Positions 7,002 through 16,127 are shown, counted from the stretch's first letter. The stretch is 21,445 nucleotides of DNA from Candidatus Blautia equi (GCA_018064695.1 JAGHUU010000249.1:1-21445), one strand, 5' to 3'. Program-made: numbers and translations. Notes: a model not told the origin generated them from the letters alone.

Positions 7002-7784
7002 TCAGATCATGGTGTATGGGAATTTTATGCCGGCACAGGTGAGCTTAAGCTCCGGGAATGCAGCTGCAAGCTCCTTTTCCATCTCTTCCATGAACATGTA
7101 TTCCGTGCCGTAGTGTCCCGCATCTATGATGCAGAGGCCGTCTGCCACGGCGTCAATGCCGCTGTGATGGTCAATATCGCCGGTAATATATACCTCTGCT
7201 CCCATGCCAAGAGCATTCTTAATCATACTTTTTCCGGATCCGGTGCACATGGCTGCACGGACAACCTCTTTATCAAGATTTCCAAAGACTCTGACCTCCG
7301 GAAGATCAAAGGCTTTCTTTACCAGCTCCGCGCAGGCTCTTAAGGTCATCTTTTCAGGCAGCGTGCCAACGCTTCCGATTCCCTGTACATCCTCGCCGTC
7401 CTCATATGTTGCCTCAAGAGGCTGTACCTCCTTAAGGCCCATACGCTCGCTGCTGATATGTGCCATGCCAAGCACATCATAATTGGTATGCATGGCATAG
7501 TAAGTGATCCCGTTTCTTATAAGGGAGAGGATCTTTCTGCCCTCAAAGGTTTTATGGTTGATCCGCTTTACACCTGAAAAGATCATGGGATGATGGGTGA
7601 GAATGAAATCTGCGCCGCAGGCAATGGCCTCAGCGAGCACAGGTTCTGTGAGATCCAGTGCAAGGAACACATGATGGATCTCCCCCTCTGCATCTCCCAC
7701 CAAAAGTCCCACATTATCCCAGCCCTCGGCGGCGCTGCATGGATAATGCTCCTCAAGATAAGACAGCAATTCTTTTTTTATCAT
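7002..7784 (-). CDS. Nif3-like dinuclear metal centre protein (DUF34)
   Basis: A member of the widespread Nif3/YqfO (DUF34) family, which forms toroidal hexamers with a two-metal site; the reaction is not firmly known, with GTP cyclohydrolase I-related roles proposed. The 260-aa protein shows the family marks: WDNVGLLVG at 22-30, metal ligands H64-H65 in THHPMIF, D103 in HTNYD, and H224 and E228 in GHYGTE. Length fits the short form without the central PII-like insert found in B. subtilis YqfO. The start is preceded by AAGGTGG and lies 15 bp from the trmK stop. The trmK-nif3 pairing is very common in Firmicutes, suggesting a shared expression unit. Confidence 0.93.
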   Translation of the reverse strand: MIKKELLSYLEEHYPCSAAEGWDNVGLLVGDAEGEIHHVFLALDLTEPVLAEAIACGADFILTHHPMIFSGVKRINHKTFEGRKILSLIRNGITYYAMHTNYDVLGMAHISSERMGLKEVQPLEATYEDGEDVQGIGSVGTLPEKMTLRACAELVKKAFDLPEVRVFGNLDKEVVRAAMCTGSGKSMIKNALGMGAEVYITGDIDHHSGIDAVADGLCIIDAGHYGTEYMFMEEMEKELAAAFPELKLTCAGIKFPYTMI

Positions 7785-7799
7785 ACTGATCTATCCACC

Positions 7800-8501
7800 T
7801 TAATCAAAATATTGAAGACCGGCGCGCAGCATGCGCATCTTTTCTTCGATCTCCGGTTTTCTCTGCTCCGCCACATCCGCGGAAGCTGCGGAGAGCTTTT
7901 TCAGGATGTCCTCGCAGAGAATCATTTCGCGGTTGATAAATTTTAGAAGCACAGGATCCTTCTCCATAAGGAGGAAGCGACCAAAATACTCCTCAACCTC
8001 GTTGTACGGTTCCACCTGCAGGGTATCCCCCGGAACCACACGGATCATGGGGTAATACTTGCCCTCCTCAAAGATCATCCGCTCCCCGGCGATCTCCCAT
8101 CCAATGCTGTGGATGAACCGGCGGAAATGCGCAAGATCCGACTGGGGCTGCAGGATCAGCTCTTTAAAATCAGGCAGGAGCTCCGCTCCGTCTGTGAGGA
8201 TGCGCTCCATGAGGAAACCGCCCATTCCGGCGATCACCAGGGTGTCGCCCTCCCCGTGCTTCAGAGCTGCAAGGCCATCGCTGAGTCTGGTTTTGATCTT
8301 CTCTGAAAAACCATACTCCGCAATGTGCTCCTCCGCTCTGGAGAGCGGGCCTTTCCGCACATCCATAGCAAGGGCTGACGGTATTTTTTTATTTAAAACC
8401 AGGAAGATCGGCAGAAAGCCGTGGTCACAGCCCACGTCCACCAGTCTGTTTCCCTCTGTCACCATATCTGCAAGCGCAGTCAAACGCAAGGACAGCTGCA
8501 T
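7800..8501 (-). CDS. trmK: tRNA (adenine(22)-N(1))-methyltransferase
   Basis: Uses S-adenosylmethionine to methylate N1 of A22 in the D-arm of tRNA. The 233-aa protein has a Rossmann-type SAM loop VDVGCDHG at 21-28, the family motif IAGMGG at 90-95 and LQPQSD at 117-122 in the substrate region, followed by a C-terminal helical part (about 165-230) expected to bind tRNA. The start has AAGGAGAG six bases upstream and lies 10 bp after the rpoD stop, so translation is likely coupled. Gene order rpoD-trmK-nif3 matches B. subtilis and many Clostridia. Confidence 0.93.
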   Translation of the reverse strand: MQLSLRLTALADMVTEGNRLVDVGCDHGFLPIFLVLNKKIPSALAMDVRKGPLSRAEEHIAEYGFSEKIKTRLSDGLAALKHGEGDTLVIAGMGGFLMERILTDGAELLPDFKELILQPQSDLAHFRRFIHSIGWEIAGERMIFEEGKYYPMIRVVPGDTLQVEPYNEVEEYFGRFLLMEKDPVLLKFINREMILCEDILKKLSAASADVAEQRKPEIEEKMRMLRAGLQYFD

Positions 8502-8511
8502 AGGTCTCTCC

Positions 8512-9639
8512 TTAATCCAGGTAATCCTTCAGTTTGCGGCTGCGGCTCGGGTGACGAAGCTTTCGAAGAGCCTTGGCCTCAATCTGACGGATACGTTCTC
8601 TTATTACGTTAAATTCTTTTCCTACTTCCTCCAGGGTGCGGGCACGTCCGTCGTCCAGGCCGAAGCGGAGTCTCAGTACCTTCTGCTCTCTCTCGGTCAG
8701 GGTTCCCAGAACCTCGATGAGCTGCTCTTTTAAAAGAGTGAAGGCTGCTGCATCAGCAGGGACAGGCACATTGTCATCCTGAATGAAATCGCCCAGGTGG
8801 CTGTCCTCCTCCTCACCGATAGGGGTCTCCAGGGATACCGGCTCCTGGGAGATCTTAAGGATCTCGCGGACACGGTCCACACTCATATCCATCTCCTCCG
8901 CGATCTCCTCAGGGGATGGCTCACGGCCAAGCTCCTGCAGGAGCTGACGGGAAACACGGATCAGCTTGTTGATGGTCTCCACCATGTGCACAGGAATACG
9001 GATCGTACGGGCCTGATCCGCAATGGCTCTGGTGATCGCCTGGCGAATCCACCAGGTAGCGTAAGTACTGAATTTGTAGCCTTTTCTATAATCAAATTTC
9101 TCTACTGCTTTGATAAGTCCTAAGTTTCCTTCCTGAATGAGATCCAGGAAGAGCATGCCGCGGCCCACATAACGTTTGGCAATACTTACAACCAGACGCA
9201 GGTTTGCCTCAGCAAGGCGTTTCTTGGCGCTCTCGTCTCCCTCTTCCATTCTCTGGGCAAGTTCGATCTCCTCATCCGCAGTCAGAAGGCTGACTTTACC
9301 GATTTCCTTCAGGTACATGCGGACAGGATCCTCAATGCTGACACCCTCCGGGATAGAAAGATCGATCTTATCCAGTTCAATATCTTCCTCATCCAGCTTG
9401 TCGATGTCGGCATCGTCGTCATCCATGAGTAACTGCTCATCCGGGTTTTCGGTGATGCGCAGAACGTCCACGCCGCTGGCCTCAAGAAAATCAAAGACCT
9501 TTTCCATCTGCTCCAGATTCAGGGGCTGATCTTTAAAATAATCGTTGATCTCCTGGTATTCCAGCACGTTTTTCTTTCGCTTTGCAACCTCTAAAAGGCC
9601 GGTGAGCTTCTCGCTGAATTTTGCCATGTTCATTTCCAT
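8512..9639 (-). CDS. rpoD: Primary RNA polymerase sigma factor (sigma-70/SigA)
   Basis: The housekeeping sigma factor that directs RNA polymerase to -10/-35 promoters like those found in this window. The 375-aa protein has region 1.1 (about 1-75), an acidic linker (73-92), region 1.2 (103-135), region 2 with the -10 recognition helix YATWWIRQAITRAIADQA at 193-210, region 3 (220-295) and region 4 (300-375). The helix-turn-helix for the -35 box is at 335-361. In it the usual VTRERIRQIE reads VIRERIRQIE (Thr to Ile at 346, codon ATA). The start is placed at 9639, 11 bases after GGAGG; ATGs at codons 3 and 5 are alternatives. Confidence 0.96.
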   Translation of the reverse strand: MEMNMAKFSEKLTGLLEVAKRKKNVLEYQEINDYFKDQPLNLEQMEKVFDFLEASGVDVLRITENPDEQLLMDDDDADIDKLDEEDIELDKIDLSIPEGVSIEDPVRMYLKEIGKVSLLTADEEIELAQRMEEGDESAKKRLAEANLRLVVSIAKRYVGRGMLFLDLIQEGNLGLIKAVEKFDYRKGYKFSTYATWWIRQAITRAIADQARTIRIPVHMVETINKLIRVSRQLLQELGREPSPEEIAEEMDMSVDRVREILKISQEPVSLETPIGEEEDSHLGDFIQDDNVPVPADAAAFTLLKEQLIEVLGTLTEREQKVLRLRFGLDDGRARTLEEVGKEFNVIRERIRQIEAKALRKLRHPSRSRKLKDYLD

Positions 9640-9724
9640 CGGTAATCATACCTCCATTAAAAAACGTTTGAAACATTTGTTGCTTTTTTGTATCTGAACC
9701 GGGTTCCGCTAACGTGCAGTCAGG

Positions 9725-11533
9725 TCATTCAAAGGAGATCTGCATCTGGGATCTTTTTCTGCCAAGATCTTCCAGCTCTTTTTTTCTCCTGATGATATCC
9801 TGAAGGCCCTGCATATCTGCAGGATCCCAGTTTTTATTTTTTTCTTTCAGGCTCTCCTCCTTGATGCGGAGCAGGGTATCGGAGAAGGCGCGGTTCTGTT
9901 CCGCGGCGGTCTCCAGATGAATGGTGGCGTTAAACAGTGACGCTACCTCCCTCTGTTCCTCGCTGTCGGTGAAGGCATTTAAAAGCCTGGCCGGATTTAC
10001 ATCCCCGTTCTTTCTCTGTTCAAAGAGCATCTCTGCCACCTCTCGGTAGAGGGGTACCACGAAGTCCTCCGGGGTAAGGTACTTCTCCACTGTGGAAAAG
10101 GTCTTTGGATATGTGACCATCCAGGTGAGCATCAGCTTCTGGGCTTTATCCGCGGCGGATTCTTTTTTCTTAAATTCAGGCTTTGCACCGCCTGATGGGA
10201 CAGGGCGGCTCTCTCTTCTCTGTTCAGCCGGCGTGCCCTTCATGGCAAGCGCACGGACTCTCTTTTTCAGGTCCTCGCTGCTGATGCCGTACTGACGGTA
10301 CTTCTTTACAATGGCCTCCACATAGAGATTCCGCTCCAGCTCATCGGAGAGCTCCAGCAGCATGGCGGCACAGTTTTCAAAGAAACGGTTGGCGCCCTGC
10401 GGTTCTGCCATTGGGTAATTGTCCTCAGAGATCTGCACACGGAACATAAAGCTGTCCATGGCCTCGCCCAGGCGCTGTTCAAAGGCCTCGGCGCCAAGAG
10501 CTTTGATAAACTCGTCCGGATCCTTATACGGTTTCAGACTTACCACCCTGGAGTTTACGCCGGCATCCCGAAGGATAGGGATGGCACGAAGGGCAGCTTT
10601 GATACCCGCTGCGTCGCTGTCGTAGATCAGGAGTACCTCCTGCGTGTAGCGCTTGATCAGGCTGGCATGGCCGGAAGTCAATGCCGTTCCAAGGGAAGCC
10701 ACCGCATTGGTGAAGCCCGCCTGGTGCATGGATATGACATCCATGTAACCCTCGCAGAGGATCAGATACGGCTTTCTGGTGGTGCGGGCTATGTTCAGTC
10801 CGTACAGGTTTCTGCCCTTGTCAAAGATCATGGTTTCCGGGGAGTTCAGGTACTTGGGCATGCCGTCTCCCATGACTCGTCCGCCAAAACCGATGACTTT
10901 ATTATTTACATCCATAATAGGAAAGATGACTCTGTTCCAGAATTTGTCATACATGCCGCGGCGCTCGTCCACGTTGAAGAGACCGGATTCCCGGAGCTGC
11001 TCATCTGTGTAGTCCTTGCTCTTAAGGAAACGGTAAAGGGCGTCGCTGTATTTGTCGGAATATCCAAGGCCGAAGCTTCGTATGGTCTCCTCGCTGAGGC
11101 CGCGGTTCACAAGATACTGCCAGGCCTGTGCGCCGTTTTCTCTTCGGAGCTGGTAGTAGAAATACTGGGCTGCCTGCTTGTTGATCTCCAGCATTTTTGC
11201 CCGCTTCTCTGCTTTTTCCCTGGCTTCTTTTGAATATTCGATCTTTGGCAGTTCCACACCGGCACGGTCTGCAAGGCTCTTTAAGGCCTCGCCGAAGGTG
11301 AAGTTTTCATACTCCATCACAAAGGAAAACACGTTTCCGCCGGCGCCGCAGCCAAAGCAGTAATACATCTGCCTGGATGGGGTTACGGAGAAGGAGCCTG
11401 TCTTCTCATTGTGGAAGGGGCACAGTCCAAAATAGGAATTGCCTTTTCTGGTAAGCTTTACATATTGGGATATTACGTCAACAATATCATTTTTCATTCT
11501 GACTTCTTCTATGATATCGTCCGAATAGCGCAT
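9725..11533 (-). CDS. dnaG: DNA primase
   Basis: Makes the short RNA primers for lagging-strand replication and binds DnaB helicase through its C-terminus. Zinc-binding domain: C38, H41, C59 and C62 (CPFH and CFGC), which bind template. The polymerase core follows (about 110-430), with TOPRIM residues E261 in EGYMD and D305/D307 in YDSDAAG. A charged linker (about 430-460, rich in Arg, Glu and Lys) leads to the helical DnaB-binding C-terminal domain (465-602). Full length at 602 aa. The start follows TAAGGAGG and lies 25 bp after the dgt stop. The 85-bp gap to rpoD holds only a weak 4-bp hairpin and an AAACGTTT palindrome. Confidence 0.97.
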   Translation of the reverse strand: MRYSDDIIEEVRMKNDIVDVISQYVKLTRKGNSYFGLCPFHNEKTGSFSVTPSRQMYYCFGCGAGGNVFSFVMEYENFTFGEALKSLADRAGVELPKIEYSKEAREKAEKRAKMLEINKQAAQYFYYQLRRENGAQAWQYLVNRGLSEETIRSFGLGYSDKYSDALYRFLKSKDYTDEQLRESGLFNVDERRGMYDKFWNRVIFPIMDVNNKVIGFGGRVMGDGMPKYLNSPETMIFDKGRNLYGLNIARTTRKPYLILCEGYMDVISMHQAGFTNAVASLGTALTSGHASLIKRYTQEVLLIYDSDAAGIKAALRAIPILRDAGVNSRVVSLKPYKDPDEFIKALGAEAFEQRLGEAMDSFMFRVQISEDNYPMAEPQGANRFFENCAAMLLELSDELERNLYVEAIVKKYRQYGISSEDLKKRVRALAMKGTPAEQRRESRPVPSGGAKPEFKKKESAADKAQKLMLTWMVTYPKTFSTVEKYLTPEDFVVPLYREVAEMLFEQRKNGDVNPARLLNAFTDSEEQREVASLFNATIHLETAAEQNRAFSDTLLRIKEESLKEKNKNWDPADMQGLQDIIRRKKELEDLGRKRSQMQISFE

Positions 11534-11558
11534 GAAAAACCTCCTTAATGGTTATGTT

Positions 11559-12566
11559 TCAATATACCTCCCAGGATTTTGGGATAAAAATCTCGCGAAA
11601 TCTATCCATGGAATACTGATCTGTCATACCGGAGATGTAATCACATACCACGATATTGGGATCGGCACCCTTCTGAATCTGCTCACCGTACTCCCGGGAC
11701 ATGTTTTCCGGATGACGCAGATAGTATTGATAAAGCTGAGTGAGCATCTCCTCAGCTCTCTTTTCTTCTTTTTTGGCATTGGGGTTTGTGTAGACCTCCT
11801 CAAACATGATGGCCCGGAGCTCGGATAAGGCCTCCTGGATCTCATCGGACATCTGAATATGGTCTTTTCCCATGCTGTTTTCGATAATGTTATGTACAAA
11901 AGTATTTAACCGCTCCTTGGTATTGTAGCCAAGAGTGATGCGGAGTGTAACAGGAATGTTATCCTCCGTGAGGATGCCGGCACGCTGGGCATCATCCATA
12001 TCATGATGAATATAGGCGATCTTATCGGAAAAACGGACGATCTGGCCTTCCAGTGTGGCAGGTTTTCCGCTGGTTCTGTGGTTCAGGATTCCATCCAGGA
12101 CCTCCCAGGTAAGGTTCAGTCCTTCTCCGTCTTTTTCCAGAAACTGTGCCACCCTAACGCTCTGCTTATAATGGGCAAAGCCGGCAGGATTTAAACGGTC
12201 CAGCGCACGCTCCCCCGCGTGCCCAAACGGTGTATGGCCAAGGTCATGGCCAAGGGCGATGGCCTCCACCAGGTCCTCATTCAGCTGTAAGGCTTTGGCT
12301 ATGGTTCTGGAGATCTGTGAGACCTCCAGGGTGTGGGTCAGGCGGTTTCTGTAATGATCCCCCTGCGGTGCCAGAAACACCTGTGTCTTATCCTTCAGTC
12401 TTCGAAAAGATTTGCAGTGCAGAATTCTGTCCCTGTCCCTCTGATAGGCGGTACGGATGTCACACTCTTCCTCAAAGCGCTCCCGGCCTTTGCTGTCGGC
12501 ACTGAAAGCAGCAAATGGACTGAGCAGCTCCCGTTCCCTCTGTTCCATACTCTCTCTTATATTCAT
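11559..12566 (-). CDS. dgt: Deoxyguanosinetriphosphate triphosphohydrolase-like HD protein
   Basis: Predicted to split dGTP or other dNTPs into the nucleoside and triphosphate, influencing the nucleotide pool for replication. The HD metal site is complete: H78 in RLTHTLE, H107-D108 in HDLGH, and D181 in FSDKIAY; H111 and H116 lie nearby. The 335-aa length fits the short, type-2 dGTPase-like subfamily of Firmicutes. Specificity cannot be read. The start is uncertain: ATG 12566 has only a weak GGGG upstream, while in-frame ATG at codon 7 (12548) is preceded by AGAGAGAG. It opens the operon dgt-dnaG-rpoD-trmK-nif3, an order common in Lachnospiraceae; other bacteria often have rpsU upstream of dnaG. 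Confidence 0.9.
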   Translation of the reverse strand: MNIRESMEQRERELLSPFAAFSADSKGRERFEEECDIRTAYQRDRDRILHCKSFRRLKDKTQVFLAPQGDHYRNRLTHTLEVSQISRTIAKALQLNEDLVEAIALGHDLGHTPFGHAGERALDRLNPAGFAHYKQSVRVAQFLEKDGEGLNLTWEVLDGILNHRTSGKPATLEGQIVRFSDKIAYIHHDMDDAQRAGILTEDNIPVTLRITLGYNTKERLNTFVHNIIENSMGKDHIQMSDEIQEALSELRAIMFEEVYTNPNAKKEEKRAEEMLTQLYQYYLRHPENMSREYGEQIQKGADPNIVVCDYISGMTDQYSMDRFREIFIPKSWEVY

Positions 12567-12604
12567 CGTTCATACCCCAATATACGATTTCAATACTTTT
12601 CATA

Positions 12605-12622
12605 TTCCTGTTTTCACAGGAA
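12605..12622 (-). other. GAAA-tetraloop hairpin upstream of dgt
   Basis: On the minus strand a perfect 7-bp stem TTCCTGT/ACAGGAA encloses a GAAA tetraloop, 39 bp before the dgt start. GNRA loops are common in structured RNA, so it may be a leader element or stabilise the 5' end of the long operon mRNA. No T-tract follows. No convincing promoter could be drawn in 12567-12702. Confidence 0.35.
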
Positions 12623-12666
12623 CACTCCCTCTGTAATGATTATTCTGCGATATTTCCGAAATTCCT

Positions 12667-12697
12667 CTTTTTTCTGTAAAAATTTCGCAGAAAAAAG
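12667..12697. repeat. 10-bp perfect inverted repeat between the EAL-gene terminator and dgt
   Basis: CTTTTTTCTG (12667-12676) and CAGAAAAAAG (12688-12697) are perfect inverted copies around an 11-nt AT-rich loop. It may be a second, weaker hairpin backing up the adjacent terminator or a protein site in the dgt promoter region. Confidence 0.35.
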
Positions 12698-12702
12698 TCA
12701 GC

Positions 12703-12753
12703 AAAAAAGACAGAAAACAGCATCTTTTTCAGAATAAAGCTGTTTTCTGTCTT
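12703..12753 (-). terminator. Rho-independent terminator of the GGDEF-EAL gene
   Basis: A perfect 15-bp stem (12707-12721 with 12739-12753) with a 17-nt loop is followed on the minus strand by a six-T run. It begins 5 bp after the stop codon and separates this gene from the dgt operon. Confidence 0.9.
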
Positions 12754-12758
12754 AATCA

Positions 12759-15700
12759 TCAGTTGCTCTCTGCAGGGGAACCCTGGAAGCTCATCAGATC
12801 GTAAACGATTCCGTTGATTGCAATGTGGGAACCCTGTCCTACGATTCCTACAAAATTATTCTTAGCGGTTCCAAAGCCCAGTGGAGAGGAGGCATTGATA
12901 ACCAATCCGATGGAGGTTTCGATAACCGCTAATGAACTTGTTCGATCCTGTCCGCCAAAGCCGTATACATAATCGCCCTCACCAACCATTTCCATTCTGG
13001 TATGTTCGGTGATGATCTCAAGCGCACCGCTCTGGCTGCCGATCAGATGGATGATCTGACCATTGATGCGCATCACACAGGAACCGGAATTGAAGTCGAG
13101 CACGCCGCTGGTATCTGCAACGCTTCCAATTCCGCAGACCTCTGTTCCGCTTCCGGTGAATTCCAGGTTGAAGTTTCGGATATGGATATCCTGCACTCCC
13201 TCCCAGATTCCAACAATAATACCGATATTTACACGGAAATTAGCAGATATACCGCAGTCTCTTAAGTTGATCGGAACTGTTCCCTTGTATGCACCAATAC
13301 CAACCGCATGAACACCGGCAACATTAATGCCGATACGACCGGAGGTAATATCAATGCCGGAGAGTTCAGTGGCAATACCGCCGCCGATTCCCACACAGTT
13401 CTCACCATCCACATTGATCTGCATATCACCGGAGTTCCTGAACATAATCTTTCCAAAGCCGCTCTCTGCGTTGGCTCCAATGGCATAACAGTCATAACCT
13501 TTTACATCCATTACCAGTTCGCCATGGCCTTCAATGGAGAGGGAGCTGCCCTCCGGAACATGAATACCTTTGGCATTGATCTTATTGCTTCCCTCAAGAA
13601 CCAGTGTCACATGAGCGCCTTCGCCGATATCGATACACGGTTCATCAGCCACGGAATTCAGGCGGACATTTTCCAGTTTCATCGTGCAGTTTACGCCGTC
13701 CTTCACACGGATGACCATATCTGCCGTATACTGGGTACTTCCAATGATGTTGATGGATTCTGTCGATACATTGATCTTGGTATAGTTTTCCATGGCCAGC
13801 TGAACCACAGAAAGCTCTCCCGGACGGCTGGCTGTATATACCATACGCTGGGTTCCGCCGGCCTTAAGATTCTCATCCACAATGATCTTTTTGATATCCT
13901 CCGCGATCTTCGGCACGATCTCAAGGTTTGGTCTTGCGGTGATATATCCCTGGATCATATCTACGCCCAGTCGGATAACTGTTTTCAGCTCGCTCTCTGT
14001 CTCCACGCCCTCTGCCAGGATCAGCATATCATTTTCACGGGCAAAGGAAATGAGACTGTTTACGAAGAACTGTTTCTTCATATTTCGGTCAATGCCGGTG
14101 ATCAGAAGACGGTCAAGCTTGACGATCTGCGGCATGTAGCGAAGGATACTGTTTGTGTTGGAGTAACCGCTGCCGTAGTCATCCATGGCAAGGTTAAAGC
14201 CTTCCTTATCACGTCTGGTGTTCAGCGTAACAAGTGCCTCATCCTCTATCTCTCTCTGCTCAGTGATCTCCACTACCATTCGTTTCATAAGATGACCGTA
14301 GAGATGCTTCAGCAGATTGTAATCGGTATCATTGAGAAGGAAGCCGGGAATAGAATTGATAAAGATCCTTACATTATCCGGAAGCTCCATGGCATCGATC
14401 TGAGCAAGGACATTAAAGAAGGAGTAGCGTTCCACCTCATAGGAACGTTTATTTCGCTCCGCATATTTCAGGATCTTAAGTGGGGAGACCATTACATCTG
14501 TATCAGATCTCATCAGGGCCTCATAAGCAACAATAGAGCCGTCTTTTGCGGACACGATAGGCTGGTAAGCGTATCGTAAACGGTTATTGTCCAGAATATC
14601 CATGATCAGCTTTTCATCCTGATCATTGTAATCCTGCTCTCTCTCACCGACGTCGTTCTTACGTCTGTTATCCTTGTCCTCCTGTTTTACATAGAGAACG
14701 GTATTCACAAATTTTTCTGAAGGTGCTTCTCCGTCATCCTCCACAAAAGCTTTTCCAACATTCAGTTTTACAGAATAGTCCTTCTCGGAGAGCTCATAAG
14801 CGTTGTCCATGCTCTCCTGGATCTTGTTGATGAAGAATGTTACATCATCATCTCCGTCCTCCGGACACTCTATGGCAATAACGAACTCGTCACTGCCCAC
14901 GTGACCAATAAAATCTCTTCCGCGAAGACAGGATTTTAAAACTCTTGCCAGAGTGGAGATAACCAGGTTGCCTTCGTTGTAACCGTAGGCCATATTGATA
15001 CTGTTCAGTCTGTCCACATCTACAGCTACCAGGCAGATCTGATGATTATCACGCTGCACAGCTACACGGAAGGTATCCATCTCATCCAGGAAACCGCGGT
15101 AGTTGTAGAGACCTGTCATGTTATCCCAGATATCCTCGCTCTTCAGCTGTTTTTTATTTACATACATTGCCTTATCAGCAGCGGTGAGGGCGATCTCGCT
15201 CTCCTCCCCCGGTGCGTGTGTGGCAATACCGAAGGAGACATGGAGGTTGTCTCTGGAAAGCTGATTGTTTACTTCTTCCAATGCTTTAAAGAGTTCTTCT
15301 CTGGATACTTTTCTGCTGATGATAACAAATTCGTCACCGCCGTAGCGATACATGCGGCTTCCTTTCGGAAGCCCCTTCTGAACTGTATTTACCACCTGGA
15401 CAAGAACCTCATCACCTCTGTCATGTCCGTATTTATCATTGATGAGTTTAAAGTTGTCCACATCAATGAGAACAGTATCATAACTCTCTTTTTTCAGATC
15501 CTCCAGCTCAAACTGCAGATTGTGTCGAAGCAGCAGACCGGTAAGTCTGTCCTTCTTATAAGTGGTCATTACAAGATAATCATAATATACACAGGTGATC
15601 ACAGCCAAAGCCACGTTGATGACGTTTCCGTCTCCCGAAATGGATTCGGTATAGACAGAAAAGAACAGGATCAGCATCATGGTCACATCAAAGAAATAGT

Positions 15701-16127
15701 CGATCTTATCGCGGTTGCTTTTGCTTCTGACCAGTCCAAGCGCAAAAAACAGTGCCGCAATTCCAAAATTCACATGAACCATTTGCTGCAGATTCAGGCA
15801 CAATGCGCAGATATTAAAAACTGCAATGACAGAGCATACCGTAATTGCATACTTGCTGGTATAGGAAGCGATCAGAATCAATACCAGCAGAACACCGACT
15901 CTTAATGCCTGCTCCAGATCCCAGAAAACATTATCCTGAAACTGTTTCTGCACATACTCCGGAGTCTGTGGGATATGGCGCAGCATGGATAAGATCAGAC
16001 ATGCTATAAGGGCTGCAATAAATTCCAAACGAAAACGTCTGGAAAAAGCTCTGTCGTTGATCACCAGACAGATGGTGAAGACAGTCAGAAGGGCTATGAT
16101 CCAGTTAAACTCTAAAATAATTGCCAT
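12759..16127 (-). CDS. Membrane-anchored GGDEF-GGDEF-EAL cyclic-di-GMP protein with C-terminal beta-helix-like domain
   Basis: A 1122-aa c-di-GMP turnover protein. Residues 1-190 hold about seven membrane helices. GGDEF-1 (193-327) has an intact GGDEF at 263-267 and DVDNFKLIND at 222-231 but lacks the inhibitory RxxD site. GGDEF-2 (333-485) reads GSDEF at 411-415, with RxxD at 402-405. EAL (505-750) keeps E536, N591, E620, D649-D650, K670, E706 and Q726, so phosphodiesterase activity is likely. Residues 762-1110 are a repetitive Gly/Ile/Val/Asn-rich region with motifs such as GIHVPEGSSLSI and VGIGGG, resembling Cthe_2159/DUF4353-type beta-helices of surface proteins, with no membrane segment before it. 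Start: GAGGAA 8 bases upstream. Monocistronic; function of the tail unknown. Confidence 0.93.
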   Translation of the reverse strand: MAIILEFNWIIALLTVFTICLVINDRAFSRRFRLEFIAALIACLILSMLRHIPQTPEYVQKQFQDNVFWDLEQALRVGVLLVLILIASYTSKYAITVCSVIAVFNICALCLNLQQMVHVNFGIAALFFALGLVRSKSNRDKIDYFFDVTMMLILFFSVYTESISGDGNVINVALAVITCVYYDYLVMTTYKKDRLTGLLLRHNLQFELEDLKKESYDTVLIDVDNFKLINDKYGHDRGDEVLVQVVNTVQKGLPKGSRMYRYGGDEFVIISRKVSREELFKALEEVNNQLSRDNLHVSFGIATHAPGEESEIALTAADKAMYVNKKQLKSEDIWDNMTGLYNYRGFLDEMDTFRVAVQRDNHQICLVAVDVDRLNSINMAYGYNEGNLVISTLARVLKSCLRGRDFIGHVGSDEFVIAIECPEDGDDDVTFFINKIQESMDNAYELSEKDYSVKLNVGKAFVEDDGEAPSEKFVNTVLYVKQEDKDNRRKNDVGEREQDYNDQDEKLIMDILDNNRLRYAYQPIVSAKDGSIVAYEALMRSDTDVMVSPLKILKYAERNKRSYEVERYSFFNVLAQIDAMELPDNVRIFINSIPGFLLNDTDYNLLKHLYGHLMKRMVVEITEQREIEDEALVTLNTRRDKEGFNLAMDDYGSGYSNTNSILRYMPQIVKLDRLLITGIDRNMKKQFFVNSLISFARENDMLILAEGVETESELKTVIRLGVDMIQGYITARPNLEIVPKIAEDIKKIIVDENLKAGGTQRMVYTASRPGELSVVQLAMENYTKINVSTESINIIGSTQYTADMVIRVKDGVNCTMKLENVRLNSVADEPCIDIGEGAHVTLVLEGSNKINAKGIHVPEGSSLSIEGHGELVMDVKGYDCYAIGANAESGFGKIMFRNSGDMQINVDGENCVGIGGGIATELSGIDITSGRIGINVAGVHAVGIGAYKGTVPINLRDCGISANFRVNIGIIVGIWEGVQDIHIRNFNLEFTGSGTEVCGIGSVADTSGVLDFNSGSCVMRINGQIIHLIGSQSGALEIITEHTRMEMVGEGDYVYGFGGQDRTSSLAVIETSIGLVINASSPLGFGTAKNNFVGIVGQGSHIAINGIVYDLMSFQGSPAESN

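Noticed and set aside
6730..7042. Small plus-strand ORFs across 6730-7042
   Set aside because: They fall inside rnpB, whose conserved core sequences and P1 helix are clear on the minus strand.
9640..9724. Terminator or promoter between dnaG and rpoD
   Set aside because: Only a 4-bp hairpin with an A-run and an AAACGTTT palindrome are visible; neither meets the usual form of a terminator or promoter.
13308..14579. 423-codon open frame on the plus strand opposite the EAL gene
   Set aside because: A shadow of the GGDEF-EAL reading frame. The encoded peptide is His/Ile-rich without motifs, and no ribosome binding site precedes it.
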